Source: Chloroflexaceae bacterium
GTDB taxonomy: Bacteria; Chloroflexota; Chloroflexia; Chloroflexales; Chloroflexaceae
Reading direction: 5' to 3'
Length of the DNA stretch: 61,612 bases
Assembly: GCA_028282325.1 (NCBI GenBank)
Contig: JANQID010000109.1
Location: 1-61,612 of the forward strand
Of the stretch, positions 17,464-26,036 are shown piece by piece; the first letter of the stretch is position 1, and the number at the start of each line of letters is the position of its first letter. The notes under the pieces were generated by a model. It had not been told where the DNA came from, did not search any database, and saw only the letters and a program-made list of their open reading frames with translations. The position numbers and the translations under genes were made by a program.

Positions 17464-19497
17464 CTACGAGACAAACGGCAGACGAATGCGAAATGTCGAG
17501 CCTTTGCCGACATAGCTGCTTACCGATAACTCGCCGTGATGCTGCTCAACAATACTGTAACAGATCGCCAACCCCAGGCCAGTGCCAGTTGTCCGCGTTG
17601 TGTAAAATGGCTCAAAGACTCTCGAAAGATCCTGACTCGGAATACCAGCACCAGTATCACTAAACTCAACTATCGCCGAAGGCCCGCGCACACGATGTCC
17701 GGCTGAGCCAATCGCTGCGAGGATGAAATTTGCATCGTACTGTCCATCAGACTCACCGGTAAGATATGTCCGGATTGTCAGTTCGCCCCCATCCGGCATT
17801 GCTTCAATCGCGTTGAAGATCAAGTTGAGATAGACCTGCTTCATATGATTGCTGATGACAGGCACCTCCGGCAAATCCGCCGCCCATTCACGAGTCACGC
17901 GGACGCGATTCTTCTCGAGTTCATTCGCCACCAGCATCAGCACCGCTTCAAGCAGATCGTGCAAATGCACCGGACGCATACCCTCACGCGACGGTCGGTA
18001 GAAATCCAGCACGCGACCTACCAGGCTGATCAGTCGCTCGACCTCATCGTGGGTCATAGTGAGGTAACGCTGGCGTTTTTCATCATCAAGAGCGTGATTC
18101 AACACCAAGTGAAGCGAGCTACGAATCGCTTGCAAAGGATTATTAATTTCGTGAGCGAGTGACGCCGAGATGCGCCCAACCGCCGCCAGTTTTTCGGTTT
18201 GGAAAAGTTGCTGTGCGACCCGTTGCCGCTCGCTGATGTCGCGGGCGATCATCAGCAACATATGCTGGCCATCATACGGAATGCGACTTATGCTAACCGA
18301 AACCGGGATAGTATGGCCAGACCGAGGCCTCAAAGACGTTTCAAGTTCACTCGGCGCATCAATTGCAAAAGCGTCGCCTTCCTGATCCGCACCAGCCCCA
18401 TCCGCATACGTCTCGCGTACACCTAGCTGCGGGAAGAGATGAGATCGTGATAATAGCATAATCTCGCTATGAGCATACCCGGTCAGATACTCAGCGGCAG
18501 GATTGGCGTCAAGGATATATTCGCCATGTTCATCGAGCAACAGCACCGCATCATTTGCATGCTGGAGCAAAGCACGGTAACGCGCTTCAGAATGAGTCAC
18601 ATCGTTGTATAGGCGCGCATTTTCTATTGCAACGACAGCCTGACTGGCAAGCATCACCAGCAGTTCACGATCGGCTTCGCTGAAAGAGGAGCCGGTTGTT
18701 GTTTTGGCGGCATTGAGCACGCCCAACACACAATCTCCCGCTACAAGCGGCGCCGAGAGTGACGCGATCACTTCTTCTTCAACCAACAAGTGACGCAGAT
18801 CGATACCTGGCGAAATAATAGCACTCTGGCGTTCAACAAACACTGGTTGGCAATGTGTCGCCACCCACCCGGCAAGGCTCTTGTTGCGCGGCACAAGCTG
18901 GCCCATCTGAACTGTATCGGGCAACCCTGAACCGGCGACAATGCGTAGTGTGTCCGAGTCTGGCTCGCAAAGCATAATTGAGGCTCGATCCGCCCGTAAC
19001 TCAACGCGGACTGTTTCGATGATAAGATCATACAATCGAGGCAGATCAAGTTCGGACAACAAGCGCTCGCTAACTCGTACCAGCGGGCGCAATGCTCGCA
19101 CGCGATCATAGGTGCGTATTTCGCGACGTTTCTGAATAACATCCGAAACGGTACTACAGAGCTTGTCAGGCGTAAACGGCTTGAGTAATAAACCCTGCGC
19201 CCCTGCACGCATAGCCCGCGCCGTATGTTCTATTGTCGCTGCGCCTGTGATGATAACAATCGGTACATCAAGATTATGATTACGGATCTGCTCCAGCAGG
19301 GTCAAGCCATCGATGACCGGCATCTGGATATCCAGGAGTACCAGATCAAAACGTTGCTGGCTCAGAATATCCAACACGGTTTCGGCTGTATTGACCGTAT
19401 CCGCAGCGTATCCGGCATGCTCAAGCGAGCGCCGACACAGTGTGAGTATTACTGTATCATCATCAACAACCAGTATACGTTCAGCGTGTTTGTTCAT
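17464..19497 (-). CDS. Hybrid signalling protein: receiver - GAF - PAS - histidine kinase
   Basis: 677 residues, no membrane helix. Residues 1-120 are a receiver domain (ILVVDDD, phospho-Asp in LVLLDIQMPVIDGL, Lys in LLKPFTPDKL). A GAF domain follows (about 150-305, ELRADRASIMLCEP), then a PAS domain (about 310-435, NDAVLLLDEHGEYILDANPAAEYLTGY). HisKA has its His in ASLAHEINNPLQAI. The ATPase domain shows NLIFNAIEAMPDGG, FSDTGAGIP, FEPFYTTRTTGTGLGLAI. An N-terminal receiver suggests it is itself switched by another kinase. No dedicated response regulator is adjacent. It is the last gene of a minus-strand run after hisIE. Confidence 0.92.
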   Translation of the reverse strand: MNKHAERILVVDDDTVILTLCRRSLEHAGYAADTVNTAETVLDILSQQRFDLVLLDIQMPVIDGLTLLEQIRNHNLDVPIVIITGAATIEHTARAMRAGAQGLLLKPFTPDKLCSTVSDVIQKRREIRTYDRVRALRPLVRVSERLLSELDLPRLYDLIIETVRVELRADRASIMLCEPDSDTLRIVAGSGLPDTVQMGQLVPRNKSLAGWVATHCQPVFVERQSAIISPGIDLRHLLVEEEVIASLSAPLVAGDCVLGVLNAAKTTTGSSFSEADRELLVMLASQAVVAIENARLYNDVTHSEARYRALLQHANDAVLLLDEHGEYILDANPAAEYLTGYAHSEIMLLSRSHLFPQLGVRETYADGAGADQEGDAFAIDAPSELETSLRPRSGHTIPVSVSISRIPYDGQHMLLMIARDISERQRVAQQLFQTEKLAAVGRISASLAHEINNPLQAIRSSLHLVLNHALDDEKRQRYLTMTHDEVERLISLVGRVLDFYRPSREGMRPVHLHDLLEAVLMLVANELEKNRVRVTREWAADLPEVPVISNHMKQVYLNLIFNAIEAMPDGGELTIRTYLTGESDGQYDANFILAAIGSAGHRVRGPSAIVEFSDTGAGIPSQDLSRVFEPFYTTRTTGTGLGLAICYSIVEQHHGELSVSSYVGKGSTFRIRLPFVS

Positions 19498-19623
19498 AAC
19501 TCTGAGAGCACATTATGATGACGCTCACAGCAGAAAATCCGACGTCGATTACCACGCAAGCCGAGCACTCATCGTGTCATTCACCCATTTGCTTACCGTC
19601 GCAGTATGTGCCAGAGTGTGCGT

Positions 19624-20289
19624 TCAGCGGTAACGACGATCAAGCTCCGCCCAGACATTCTCGATCGATACGCCTTGATTCTCAAGCAACACCAGACTGT
19701 GATAGAGCAAATCGGCCATTTCGTAGGTCAACTCATCATCTGAGTAATTTTTAGCGGCAATAATCACCTCGGCTGATTCCTCGCCAATTTTCTTGCCGAT
19801 GCGGTCAACTCCGCCTTGCAAGAGTTTCACTGTATACGAACCGGATGTCTGCTTAATGTTTCGCTCGTGTATCAAATCCACCAGTCGGGTCAGGATTATG
19901 CTTGAAGGGAGCCGCTCTGAAAGCGCCTCACCCTGAAGAGTGCGGTGAAAACAACTCGGACGGCCCGTGTGGCACGTTGGGCCAGCCGGTTCCACCAACA
20001 CCAGTAATGCATCTCCATCACAATCCTGGCGAATATCCGTCAAACGAAGAGTATTGCCGCTCGTCTCGCCTTTCTGCCACAATCTACCCCGGCTGCGACT
20101 CCAGAATGTCACCAATCCGGTTTCTAGCGTGCGCTGCAATGCCATCTCGTTCATATAGCCGAGCATCAACACCTCGCCGCTCCGCGCATGTTGAACAATG
20201 GCAGGGATAAGACCATTCGCATCAAACGTCAGCGATCCAACGGCGCCTGCGGGCATAGCGGTTGCTTCATCGGTATTCGGTGCAGACAT
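19624..20289 (-). CDS. hisIE: Histidine biosynthesis bifunctional protein HisIE
   Basis: Phosphoribosyl-AMP cyclohydrolase fused to phosphoribosyl-ATP pyrophosphohydrolase, steps 2 and 3 of histidine synthesis. The HisI part shows MLGYMNEMALQRTLETG, WSRSRGRLWQKGETSGN and zinc/metal ligands in DCDGDALL and CHTG. The HisE part shows SYTVKLLQGGVDRIGKKIGE and ESAEVIIAAKN. The fusion is common in bacteria. Two adjacent ATGs compete; the second is chosen for its distance from AGAGG. It lies 30 bases after purH, whose pathway shares the AICAR by-product of histidine synthesis. Confidence 0.95.
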   Translation of the reverse strand: MSAPNTDEATAMPAGAVGSLTFDANGLIPAIVQHARSGEVLMLGYMNEMALQRTLETGLVTFWSRSRGRLWQKGETSGNTLRLTDIRQDCDGDALLVLVEPAGPTCHTGRPSCFHRTLQGEALSERLPSSIILTRLVDLIHERNIKQTSGSYTVKLLQGGVDRIGKKIGEESAEVIIAAKNYSDDELTYEMADLLYHSLVLLENQGVSIENVWAELDRRYR

Positions 20290-20324
20290 CATATCCTCTG
20301 TTCAAGACCAGCAAGCCCGGCAAC

Positions 20325-21854
20325 TCAGTGACGAAAGTGACGTCGGCGCGTAAAAACCATTGCCGCCCCGGCTCGATCAGCAGCGGCGATGACCTCTTCA
20401 TCGCGAACCGAGCCACCCGGTTGGATCACTGCCGTTGCTCCGGCGGCAAGCGCAACTTCCACACCATCGGCAAAGGGAAACAATGCGTCGCTGGCAACCA
20501 CCGAACCTTGCAGCGACAGGCCAGCTTGCTGAGCTTTCCACACAGCCAGGCGCGAGCTGTCAACACGGCTCATCTGCCCGGCCCCAATGCCCAATGTACG
20601 ATCTCCGGCAGTATAGACAATTGCATTCGATTTTACGTGCTTGCAGACGCGCCAGGCAAAACGTAACGCCGTTTCCTCCGCTTCGGTCGGCGCGCGCCGG
20701 GTGACAACATCGAACGGCTCATCACGTAGCGGAGCCCGATCGGCTTCTTGTACCAGCACGCCCCCCGGAACGCTCTGCACAACGAATTCATGTTGCCGCG
20801 CAATTGGACGCAGCGCACGCATCAAGCGGCGATTCTTCTTCTTGCGGAGCAGTTCAAGTGCATCTGGCGCAAACTCCGGAGCGATGATGATCTCAGTGAA
20901 GATCTCGTCGATTGCTTCAGCCAGTTGCATATCACACGGCGCATTGACCACAATAATGCCGCCGAATGGCGCCTGGACATCAGTGGCAAACGCTCGCTGC
21001 CAGGCCTCCAGCGTATGTGCGCCGACGCCGACGCCACAGGGGTTGGTATGCTTGATGATCGCCAGCGCCACCCCTTCATCAGGCGAAAATTCTTCGATCA
21101 ACTCTTGAGCGGCATTAATATCGAGAATGTTGATATACGACAACTCCTTGCCGTGCAACTGCTCAAAATACTGGGCAAAATCACCATACAACGCTGCCGA
21201 CTGATGCGGGTTCTCGCCATAGCGCAACGTTTGAACCAGCGGCCAGGCCATCGGCAATGTTTGCGGAAACGCAGCATCGTTCAAATACGCGGCAATTGCG
21301 GCATCATACGCAGCAGTATGGGCGAAGACTTTCGCCGCCAGCCGCTGACGCATCGCATACGGCGCTTCGCCGCGGCGCAACCCATCCAGCGCCGCGGCGT
21401 AATCTTCCGGATCAACCAGCGGCAACACAAAAGGAAAATTCTTCGCCGCTGCACGCAGCAAGGCGACGCCGCCAATATCGATCTGTTCCTGCGCTTCCGC
21501 CAATGTCACATCTGGGCGAGCGATTGTTTGCGTAAAGGGATAAAGATTCACCGCCACGATATCGATCAAGCCGATCATATGCTCAGCAAGTTGTTCATAG
21601 TGTGATGAAAGATCGCGCCGCGCGAGAATCCCGCCGTGAATCGCCGGGTGCAAGGTTTTCACCCGTCCGTCGAGAATTTCCGGAAAGCCCGTAATCGCCT
21701 GCACAGGCTGTACAGGCAAGCCCGCTTCGGTCAGGACACGTTGCGTATTCCCTGTTGACACCAGTTCAACACCCAGTTCAACCAATTCACGGGCGAAATC
21801 AACAACACCCTGCTTGTCCCAGACGCTAATTAACGCTCGCACTGTTCTAATCAC
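20325..21854 (-). CDS. purH: Bifunctional purine biosynthesis protein PurH (AICAR transformylase / IMP cyclohydrolase)
   Basis: 509 residues, the last two steps to IMP. The N-terminal IMP cyclohydrolase has [26 protein letters not shown] and [16 protein letters not shown]. The transformylase has [16 protein letters not shown], the catalytic [24 protein letters not shown] and KSNAIVYT ... [12 protein letters not shown]. The family's catalytic residues appear intact. The start is GTG. It uses 10-formyl-THF, linking it to the folD/fchA operon. A 12-base-stem hairpin lies 36 bases upstream. Confidence 0.97.
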   Translation of the reverse strand: MIRTVRALISVWDKQGVVDFARELVELGVELVSTGNTQRVLTEAGLPVQPVQAITGFPEILDGRVKTLHPAIHGGILARRDLSSHYEQLAEHMIGLIDIVAVNLYPFTQTIARPDVTLAEAQEQIDIGGVALLRAAAKNFPFVLPLVDPEDYAAALDGLRRGEAPYAMRQRLAAKVFAHTAAYDAAIAAYLNDAAFPQTLPMAWPLVQTLRYGENPHQSAALYGDFAQYFEQLHGKELSYINILDINAAQELIEEFSPDEGVALAIIKHTNPCGVGVGAHTLEAWQRAFATDVQAPFGGIIVVNAPCDMQLAEAIDEIFTEIIIAPEFAPDALELLRKKKNRRLMRALRPIARQHEFVVQSVPGGVLVQEADRAPLRDEPFDVVTRRAPTEAEETALRFAWRVCKHVKSNAIVYTAGDRTLGIGAGQMSRVDSSRLAVWKAQQAGLSLQGSVVASDALFPFADGVEVALAAGATAVIQPGGSVRDEEVIAAADRAGAAMVFTRRRHFRH

Positions 21855-21889
21855 CCCACACTACGTTACAGATTCGGTTCATGCTGCAA

Positions 21890-21918
21890 CGACCCTGCCC
21901 AATCGATGGGCAGGGTCG
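21890..21918. promoter_or_regulatory. Strong hairpin between the DUF4388 gene and purH
   Basis: CGACCCTGCCCA (21890-21901) pairs perfectly with TGGGCAGGGTCG (21907-21918) across a five-base loop. It lies after the DUF4388 stop and 36 bases before the purH start on the minus strand. No T-run follows, so it may be a factor-aided terminator or an element in the purH leader. Confidence 0.5.
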
Positions 21919-21949
21919 CAGTATTACACATTATGACCAACATGTAAAT

Positions 21950-22762
21950 CTATCGCTCGCCGAGGATCTCATGCGCATATCCTCGCAAATCAGCCCCCAT
22001 GCGCCGCGCCTGCTCCAGACCGAACCCATCCGCCGCAGACCGCTCCAGGTAATCAATGACCCCATACACATGTTCAAGCGATGCGTCGGAAAGATCAACC
22101 AACCCCGCCTGGAGGCAAGCTTCCTGTAGCAATAAAGGAGCTTTGTTGCCAAACACGCTCGCAGCGATCTGCTCAAATTCCGGCAACAACGCCTCGGTTG
22201 GGGGCGTTGCTCGCTTCTCGATCAGACCATCGGCCAACAAGCGCGTGACAATCTCAGAAGTTCGGGTCTCTCCCAGCCCGCTATGCTGAGCGATCTGGCG
22301 CACAGTATTCTTACCATTGACCATTGTCAAGACGCGCCATTCCTCGGCCTCCAGGCTGATCTCAGATGATCCCGTCGCCGGGTTAGGTATCAGCCGCGGC
22401 ACAACATCAAGCAACGGCTCCTGATCCTGCGTCTTTGCCCAGGCCTCCTGGCGCATAATGCCTTCCATAATGATCACTTCGTTGCTCATCGTGATCATCG
22501 GCTTCTCAAGCGTATCTTCTGCCGCGTCACTGAAACGGAAGTGACCCGACTCAAGCGTGAAGCACGTATAGATTGCTTCAAGCGGAGGCAAATTGGCAAT
22601 ATCCGCACCACTAATCTTGCCATCGCGGAAATAGATTTTCCCCTCAATGCGATGCACACCACGCTGCCCGCCGATATAGACTGCGCCGGTTTTCTTACTC
22701 AGATCAACAAGCTGAATAATATCAGTCAGCGGAAACTCTCTGAGATCGCCTTCGAGGGCCAT
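21950..22762 (-). CDS. DUF4388 (PATAN-like) domain protein with winged-helix segment
   Basis: 270 residues, soluble. It begins MALEGDLREFPLTDIIQLVDLSKKTGAVYIGG and GKIYFRDGKISGADI, the hallmark of DUF4388/PATAN, a domain linked to surface motility and two-component signalling in Myxococcus and cyanobacteria. Residues about 140-190 look like a winged helix (WRVLTMVNGKNTVRQIAQHS, then TSEIVTRLLADGLIEKR). It is the fourth gene of a run Roadblock-Roadblock-MglA-DUF4388, suggesting an effector or regulator of the GTPase. Confidence 0.8.
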   Translation of the reverse strand: MALEGDLREFPLTDIIQLVDLSKKTGAVYIGGQRGVHRIEGKIYFRDGKISGADIANLPPLEAIYTCFTLESGHFRFSDAAEDTLEKPMITMSNEVIIMEGIMRQEAWAKTQDQEPLLDVVPRLIPNPATGSSEISLEAEEWRVLTMVNGKNTVRQIAQHSGLGETRTSEIVTRLLADGLIEKRATPPTEALLPEFEQIAASVFGNKAPLLLQEACLQAGLVDLSDASLEHVYGVIDYLERSAADGFGLEQARRMGADLRGYAHEILGER

Positions 22763-22833
22763 AGATCATCTATCCTCAAATCTGATGAGCAAACATCGCG
22801 CAACACAACGCGGAAGCTACCGCTACTACCGGG

Positions 22834-23415
22834 CTAGAGCTTACTAATCACCAGTTTGCTAATTGCCCGCAACGTCTCAAAAACACCAACGCCCGTTGTC
22901 GCAACAGCGGCAAAACGTTGCCAATTCATACCATTGAGATATTTATCAAGCGTTGAAATCGGCACAAGAGTTTCTGAGGGCAGATCGCGTTTGTTATATT
23001 GCAAAACGATTGGAAAATCGCGAAAGTTTTTATTCTGTTTGGTGATGTTCCGTGCAAGCTCCTTCAAGCTGTCAATATTTTCTTGCATCTTCTGGCGTTG
23101 CGAGTCGGCAACGAACACCACCCCATCAGCACCATTTAGCACCGCAACACGAGTTCGCTCATACAACACCTGCCCTGGCACCGTATACAGATGGAAGCGC
23201 GTCAAAAAACCGCGCACTTTCCCAAGCTCCAACGGCAGAAAATCGAAGAAGAGCGTACGCTCTGTCTCGGTAGCTATCGACAGAAGATCGCCCTTTGTGT
23301 CACGCGGCACCTGGCTGTGAATATACTTCAAGTTCGTGGTTTTTCCGCACATACCCGGACCATAATAGACAATCTTGCAATGGATCTCGCGCGCCGCGAC
23401 GTTGATCAGAGCCAT
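22834..23415 (-). CDS. MglA-family small Ras-like GTPase
   Basis: 193 residues, close to MglA of Myxococcus (195). The P-loop is GPGMCGKTTNLKYIH, with TLFFDFLPLELG, TVPGQVLYERTR (switch II with PG in place of DxxG), and NKRDLP for guanine recognition. The start is the ATG of MALINVAAREIHCKIVYYG. MglA GTPases set cell polarity or motility and are controlled by Roadblock (MglB-type) GTPase-activating proteins, two of which precede it. It lacks lipidation signals. Confidence 0.9.
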   Translation of the reverse strand: MALINVAAREIHCKIVYYGPGMCGKTTNLKYIHSQVPRDTKGDLLSIATETERTLFFDFLPLELGKVRGFLTRFHLYTVPGQVLYERTRVAVLNGADGVVFVADSQRQKMQENIDSLKELARNITKQNKNFRDFPIVLQYNKRDLPSETLVPISTLDKYLNGMNWQRFAAVATTGVGVFETLRAISKLVISKL

Positions 23416-23594
23416 AGGTCCTCTCGCGTGACAGTCAAACCAGATGCGCTGACGGTACAATGCAACCATCTGCGCGACACTTCTACACCCCTACATCAAC
23501 CATCGTACAGGCATGCCGCAAATCACTTACACATCGAAATATCCACATATTTTCGATATGAGCCTGGTATCGGCATACACTTTACCGCTCGCAT

Positions 23595-24092
23595 TTAATC
23601 GCGGAAGAGCAAATCAATCGTATCCTCCATCGACGTGCGAAAGGAGGAGCCAAGCACTTCATCGCGAGCTTTATGCTGCTGACGCACTCGTTCAAGCACC
23701 GATGCGAGCTCATCGGTTGCTTTCTTCGTCAACACTTTCACCAATCCAATATGTGTTCCCTTATTGAAGATGATGCAAAGTATCCACTGCTCTTCGATCA
23801 GGGCAATAAATATATTCTCGCGCACTCCTTGTTGAAAAGAGGCTCGAAAATCTTTCTCGCGCAGCAATTTGGCGACTTCGCGTGATGATGCAAAGACGCC
23901 CGCAATGAGCGCGCCGAGTGACGTAATATCCTGGCGATCCCCGTCACCCTTTGAGGCAATAACCTGACCGCTCTTATCTAACAACAAGGCATAGTCACTC
24001 CCGGTATCCTCAACGAGATGAGCCAGGCACTCCTCTATTTTTGTAATTTCTTCAGTGGGTACAATTAAACTGGTGAGTTGTGGATCCATCAT
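23595..24092 (-). CDS. Roadblock/LC7 domain protein, longer form
   Basis: 165 residues. A single Roadblock domain (about 15-125) shows DYALLLDKSGQVIASKGDGD, ITSLGALIAGVFASSREVAKLL and the C-terminal helix TDELASVLERVRQQ. Then comes a basic, polar tail ending IDLLFRD that may contact partners. The homology starts near MDPQLTSLIVPTEEI; the ATG pair there follows AAGG. It is probably a regulator (GAP or scaffold, MglB-like) of the adjacent MglA GTPase. Confidence 0.85.
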   Translation of the reverse strand: MMDPQLTSLIVPTEEITKIEECLAHLVEDTGSDYALLLDKSGQVIASKGDGDRQDITSLGALIAGVFASSREVAKLLREKDFRASFQQGVRENIFIALIEEQWILCIIFNKGTHIGLVKVLTKKATDELASVLERVRQQHKARDEVLGSSFRTSMEDTIDLLFRD

Positions 24093-24160
24093 TATCTGCC
24101 TTGTCACTATGAACTTGGGAGGCCTGTTAACTACCCTGAGCAATTATAGCACATAGCACG

Positions 24161-24526
24161 TCAAATCGCCTCTAATGCTGCCAGTAAATCCTGCCGATAC
24201 ATCGCAACCATAAAACGAACCTGTCCGAGCATCTCGCGCGCACTCGCCATCAGAAGGATCATCGCATCATCGCTGATCGGCTCAAGCACGACCAATCCTT
24301 GCTCGTATTCGAGAAGGGTCTGGATTGATCGGCCTTTGTCGATTTCACGCCCCAGCGCATCAGCCATCGCAAGGCCGTTGGAAGCTACAGCGCAAATCGC
24401 CTCGACTTCAACATCCGGTCGCGCGACGCTTTCAATCAACAGGCCATCGTGTGCAACAATGGCGGCCATTTCGACGCTATCAATGCCTCGGAAGCGACTG
24501 AGAAGACTACGCAACTGGCTACTCAT
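24161..24526 (-). CDS. Roadblock/LC7 domain protein, short form
   Basis: 121 residues, a stand-alone Roadblock domain: VEMAAIVAHDGLLIESV, EAICAVASNGLAMADALGRE, and the closing helix. It resembles MglB. It is the first gene of the Roadblock-Roadblock-MglA-DUF4388 run, 68 bases before the second Roadblock gene. The two different Roadblock proteins may form a heterodimer. Confidence 0.88.
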   Translation of the reverse strand: MSSQLRSLLSRFRGIDSVEMAAIVAHDGLLIESVARPDVEVEAICAVASNGLAMADALGREIDKGRSIQTLLEYEQGLVVLEPISDDAMILLMASAREMLGQVRFMVAMYRQDLLAALEAI

Positions 24527-24656
24527 AGAGAGGTGCCTCCCCGCCAGCGCTATGAGATAAGGCGCCAGCGTACTTGCATTATACTACTACATCACTGTCT
24601 ATGCGACGATTGCGCGCCAAGGAGCGCAGGATTATGAGTATCAACCAGAACAGCCA

Positions 24657-24947
24657 TCAATACAATTCGCTGTTATGGGTGCGTTCGCGCTCTTTGGGAG
24701 GTCGTCCGGTTCGGATACTGCGCAGCGATTGAATGGTGGATGAAATCGCCCGATCAGCCCACCCATAAATTGTCGGGCGGCTTTTTTGAAGCTCGTCGGC
24801 TATTTGAGTGACATTGGTACGGTAATCAGGATCAAATGTGGCAAGGTTTATCCGAGCGGAGGCGACAATTTGCTGTATTTCCTCCTCGGTTAGACTATGC
24901 TCGCGGATGAGCTTCTTGGCCCGCTTGCTGGTCAGGTTAAGCTGCAT
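24657..24947 (-). CDS. Small helix-turn-helix protein, possibly a truncated transposase N-terminus
   Basis: 96 residues. The start MQLNLTSKRAKKL has AAGGAG seven bases upstream. A helix-turn-helix is visible in NVTQIADELQKSRPTIYGWA (about 44-63), followed by basic RTGRPPKERER. The HTH plus GRPPK pattern resembles the N-terminal part of several transposase families, but no catalytic domain follows. It borders an AT-rich gene-poor stretch. It could be an IS remnant or a small DNA-binding protein; the good ribosome site argues that it may still be translated. Confidence 0.5.
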   Translation of the reverse strand: MQLNLTSKRAKKLIREHSLTEEEIQQIVASARINLATFDPDYRTNVTQIADELQKSRPTIYGWADRAISSTIQSLRSIRTGRPPKERERTHNSELY

Positions 24948-25454
24948 AGCAATACTCCTTGCCAACAGATACCCGCTACATCCTTTGACAGCGTGGTCAA
25001 ACGGGTAGCCAAGTGTAATTCTTTATTAGCATATCATAGTGTCGCTCATCTGTCGAGTCTTTTCTGTAAACAGTAAAATGGGAACAATGAGCATCATTAG
25101 AATTTTTAATCTTTCATAGATCATGTCTTTGCTATCTACAACAAGCTCCGATGGACTCCGGCAAACAGGGCATAGAGAAATTGAGAAGAATAGAGCAAAG
25201 TAAGGCTTAACAGATTTCCAGAGTGGGCTCGTCATATGGTGTAAAGGCTTGTAACAATGCGCCCATATATGCTCATATGCTCGCTGTTTGTCCATATGTC
25301 CTGGAATGCTCATCAGCGATTAGCCGGCAACAGATCCAAACGCAATGCATACACATAGCCCCCCACGCAGTGAAATGCGCAGGGGGCTACGGATGAAGCT
25401 GAATTTTTATGTCAACAGTAGTTTGTAACGCTCAGCAACGACGTTTCTACGATA
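24948..25454. other. AT-rich gene-poor region
   Basis: About 500 bases, clearly lower in GC than its surroundings over roughly 25020-25320. A 95-residue minus-strand frame is present, but its composition (scattered Cys/Met, no motif) is not convincing. Repeated CATATG/GCTCATATG words occur near 25230-25300. With the adjacent HTH gene it looks like the scar of an inserted element. Confidence 0.4.
25356..25389 (-). terminator. Hairpin downstream of hsp20
   Basis: TAGCCCCC (25356-25363) pairs with GGGGGCTA (25382-25389), enclosing a smaller GCG-type inner stem. It lies 65-100 bases past the hsp20 stop on the minus strand. The T-run is weak, so terminator function is probable but not certain. 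Confidence 0.5.
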
Positions 25455-25904
25455 TTACTCGGTAACGTTGACGGTAATCCGACGCGGCTTCACCTCTTCG
25501 GCTTTCGGGATATCCAGACGCAGCACGCCATCTTTCATCGACGCGACGATAGCATCGGCCTTCACCGTGTTCGGAAGCGTGATCGAACGCTGAAACGACC
25601 CAAAGCGTCGCTCAATCCGGTGGAAATTGCGCTCCTTGGTTTCTTCCTCCTGATGCAACTCACCGCTGATAGTCAGCACATTGTTCTCGACGGTAATGTT
25701 TACATCGTCAGCTTTAACGCCCGGAAGCGCGGCATCAACGATATACGACTCGGGAGTCTCGCTTAAATCAAGCGCCGGAACAAAACCCGTCTTGTCTCGC
25801 GACAGTGATGGCGCCGGTATTACGCTCTCCTCAAACAGCTGATTCATCGCCTCACGCAGCGATAGCACATCCTGGAAAGGATCCCAACGCGTCAAGCTCG
25901 TCAT
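25455..25904 (-). CDS. Small heat shock protein, Hsp20/alpha-crystallin family
   Basis: 149 residues, an ATP-independent holdase chaperone. It begins MTSLTRWDPFQDVLSLREAMNQLF. The alpha-crystallin domain spans about 45-140 (PALDLSETPESYIVDAALPG, VTVENNVLTISG-type strand, RSITLPNTVKADAI, DGVLRLDIPK), and the C-terminal ITV is an IxI-type motif. It is divergent from a GAF-PAS histidine kinase 130 bases away. I see no CIRCE element. Confidence 0.95.
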   Translation of the reverse strand: MTSLTRWDPFQDVLSLREAMNQLFEESVIPAPSLSRDKTGFVPALDLSETPESYIVDAALPGVKADDVNITVENNVLTISGELHQEEETKERNFHRIERRFGSFQRSITLPNTVKADAIVASMKDGVLRLDIPKAEEVKPRRITVNVTE

Positions 25905-26036
25905 AATAACACCTCCTTATGATGCAAGTCAGAGCTTTGTTAACCTTATGTGCGCGGCTATGCGCCACGCAATGTTCCTTACGGTTGTTAGCATACAACC
26001 TTCATGTTAGAATAATATACGCAAAGTATTAAAACG

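Noticed and set aside
25026-25313. 95-codon frame on the minus strand
   Set aside because: Composition is irregular, there is no ribosome site or motif, and it lies in an AT-rich scar.
25905-26036. CIRCE (HrcA) operator upstream of hsp20
   Set aside because: No TTAGCACTC-N9-GAGTGCTAA pattern is present; only a short GTTG...CAAC inverted repeat is seen.
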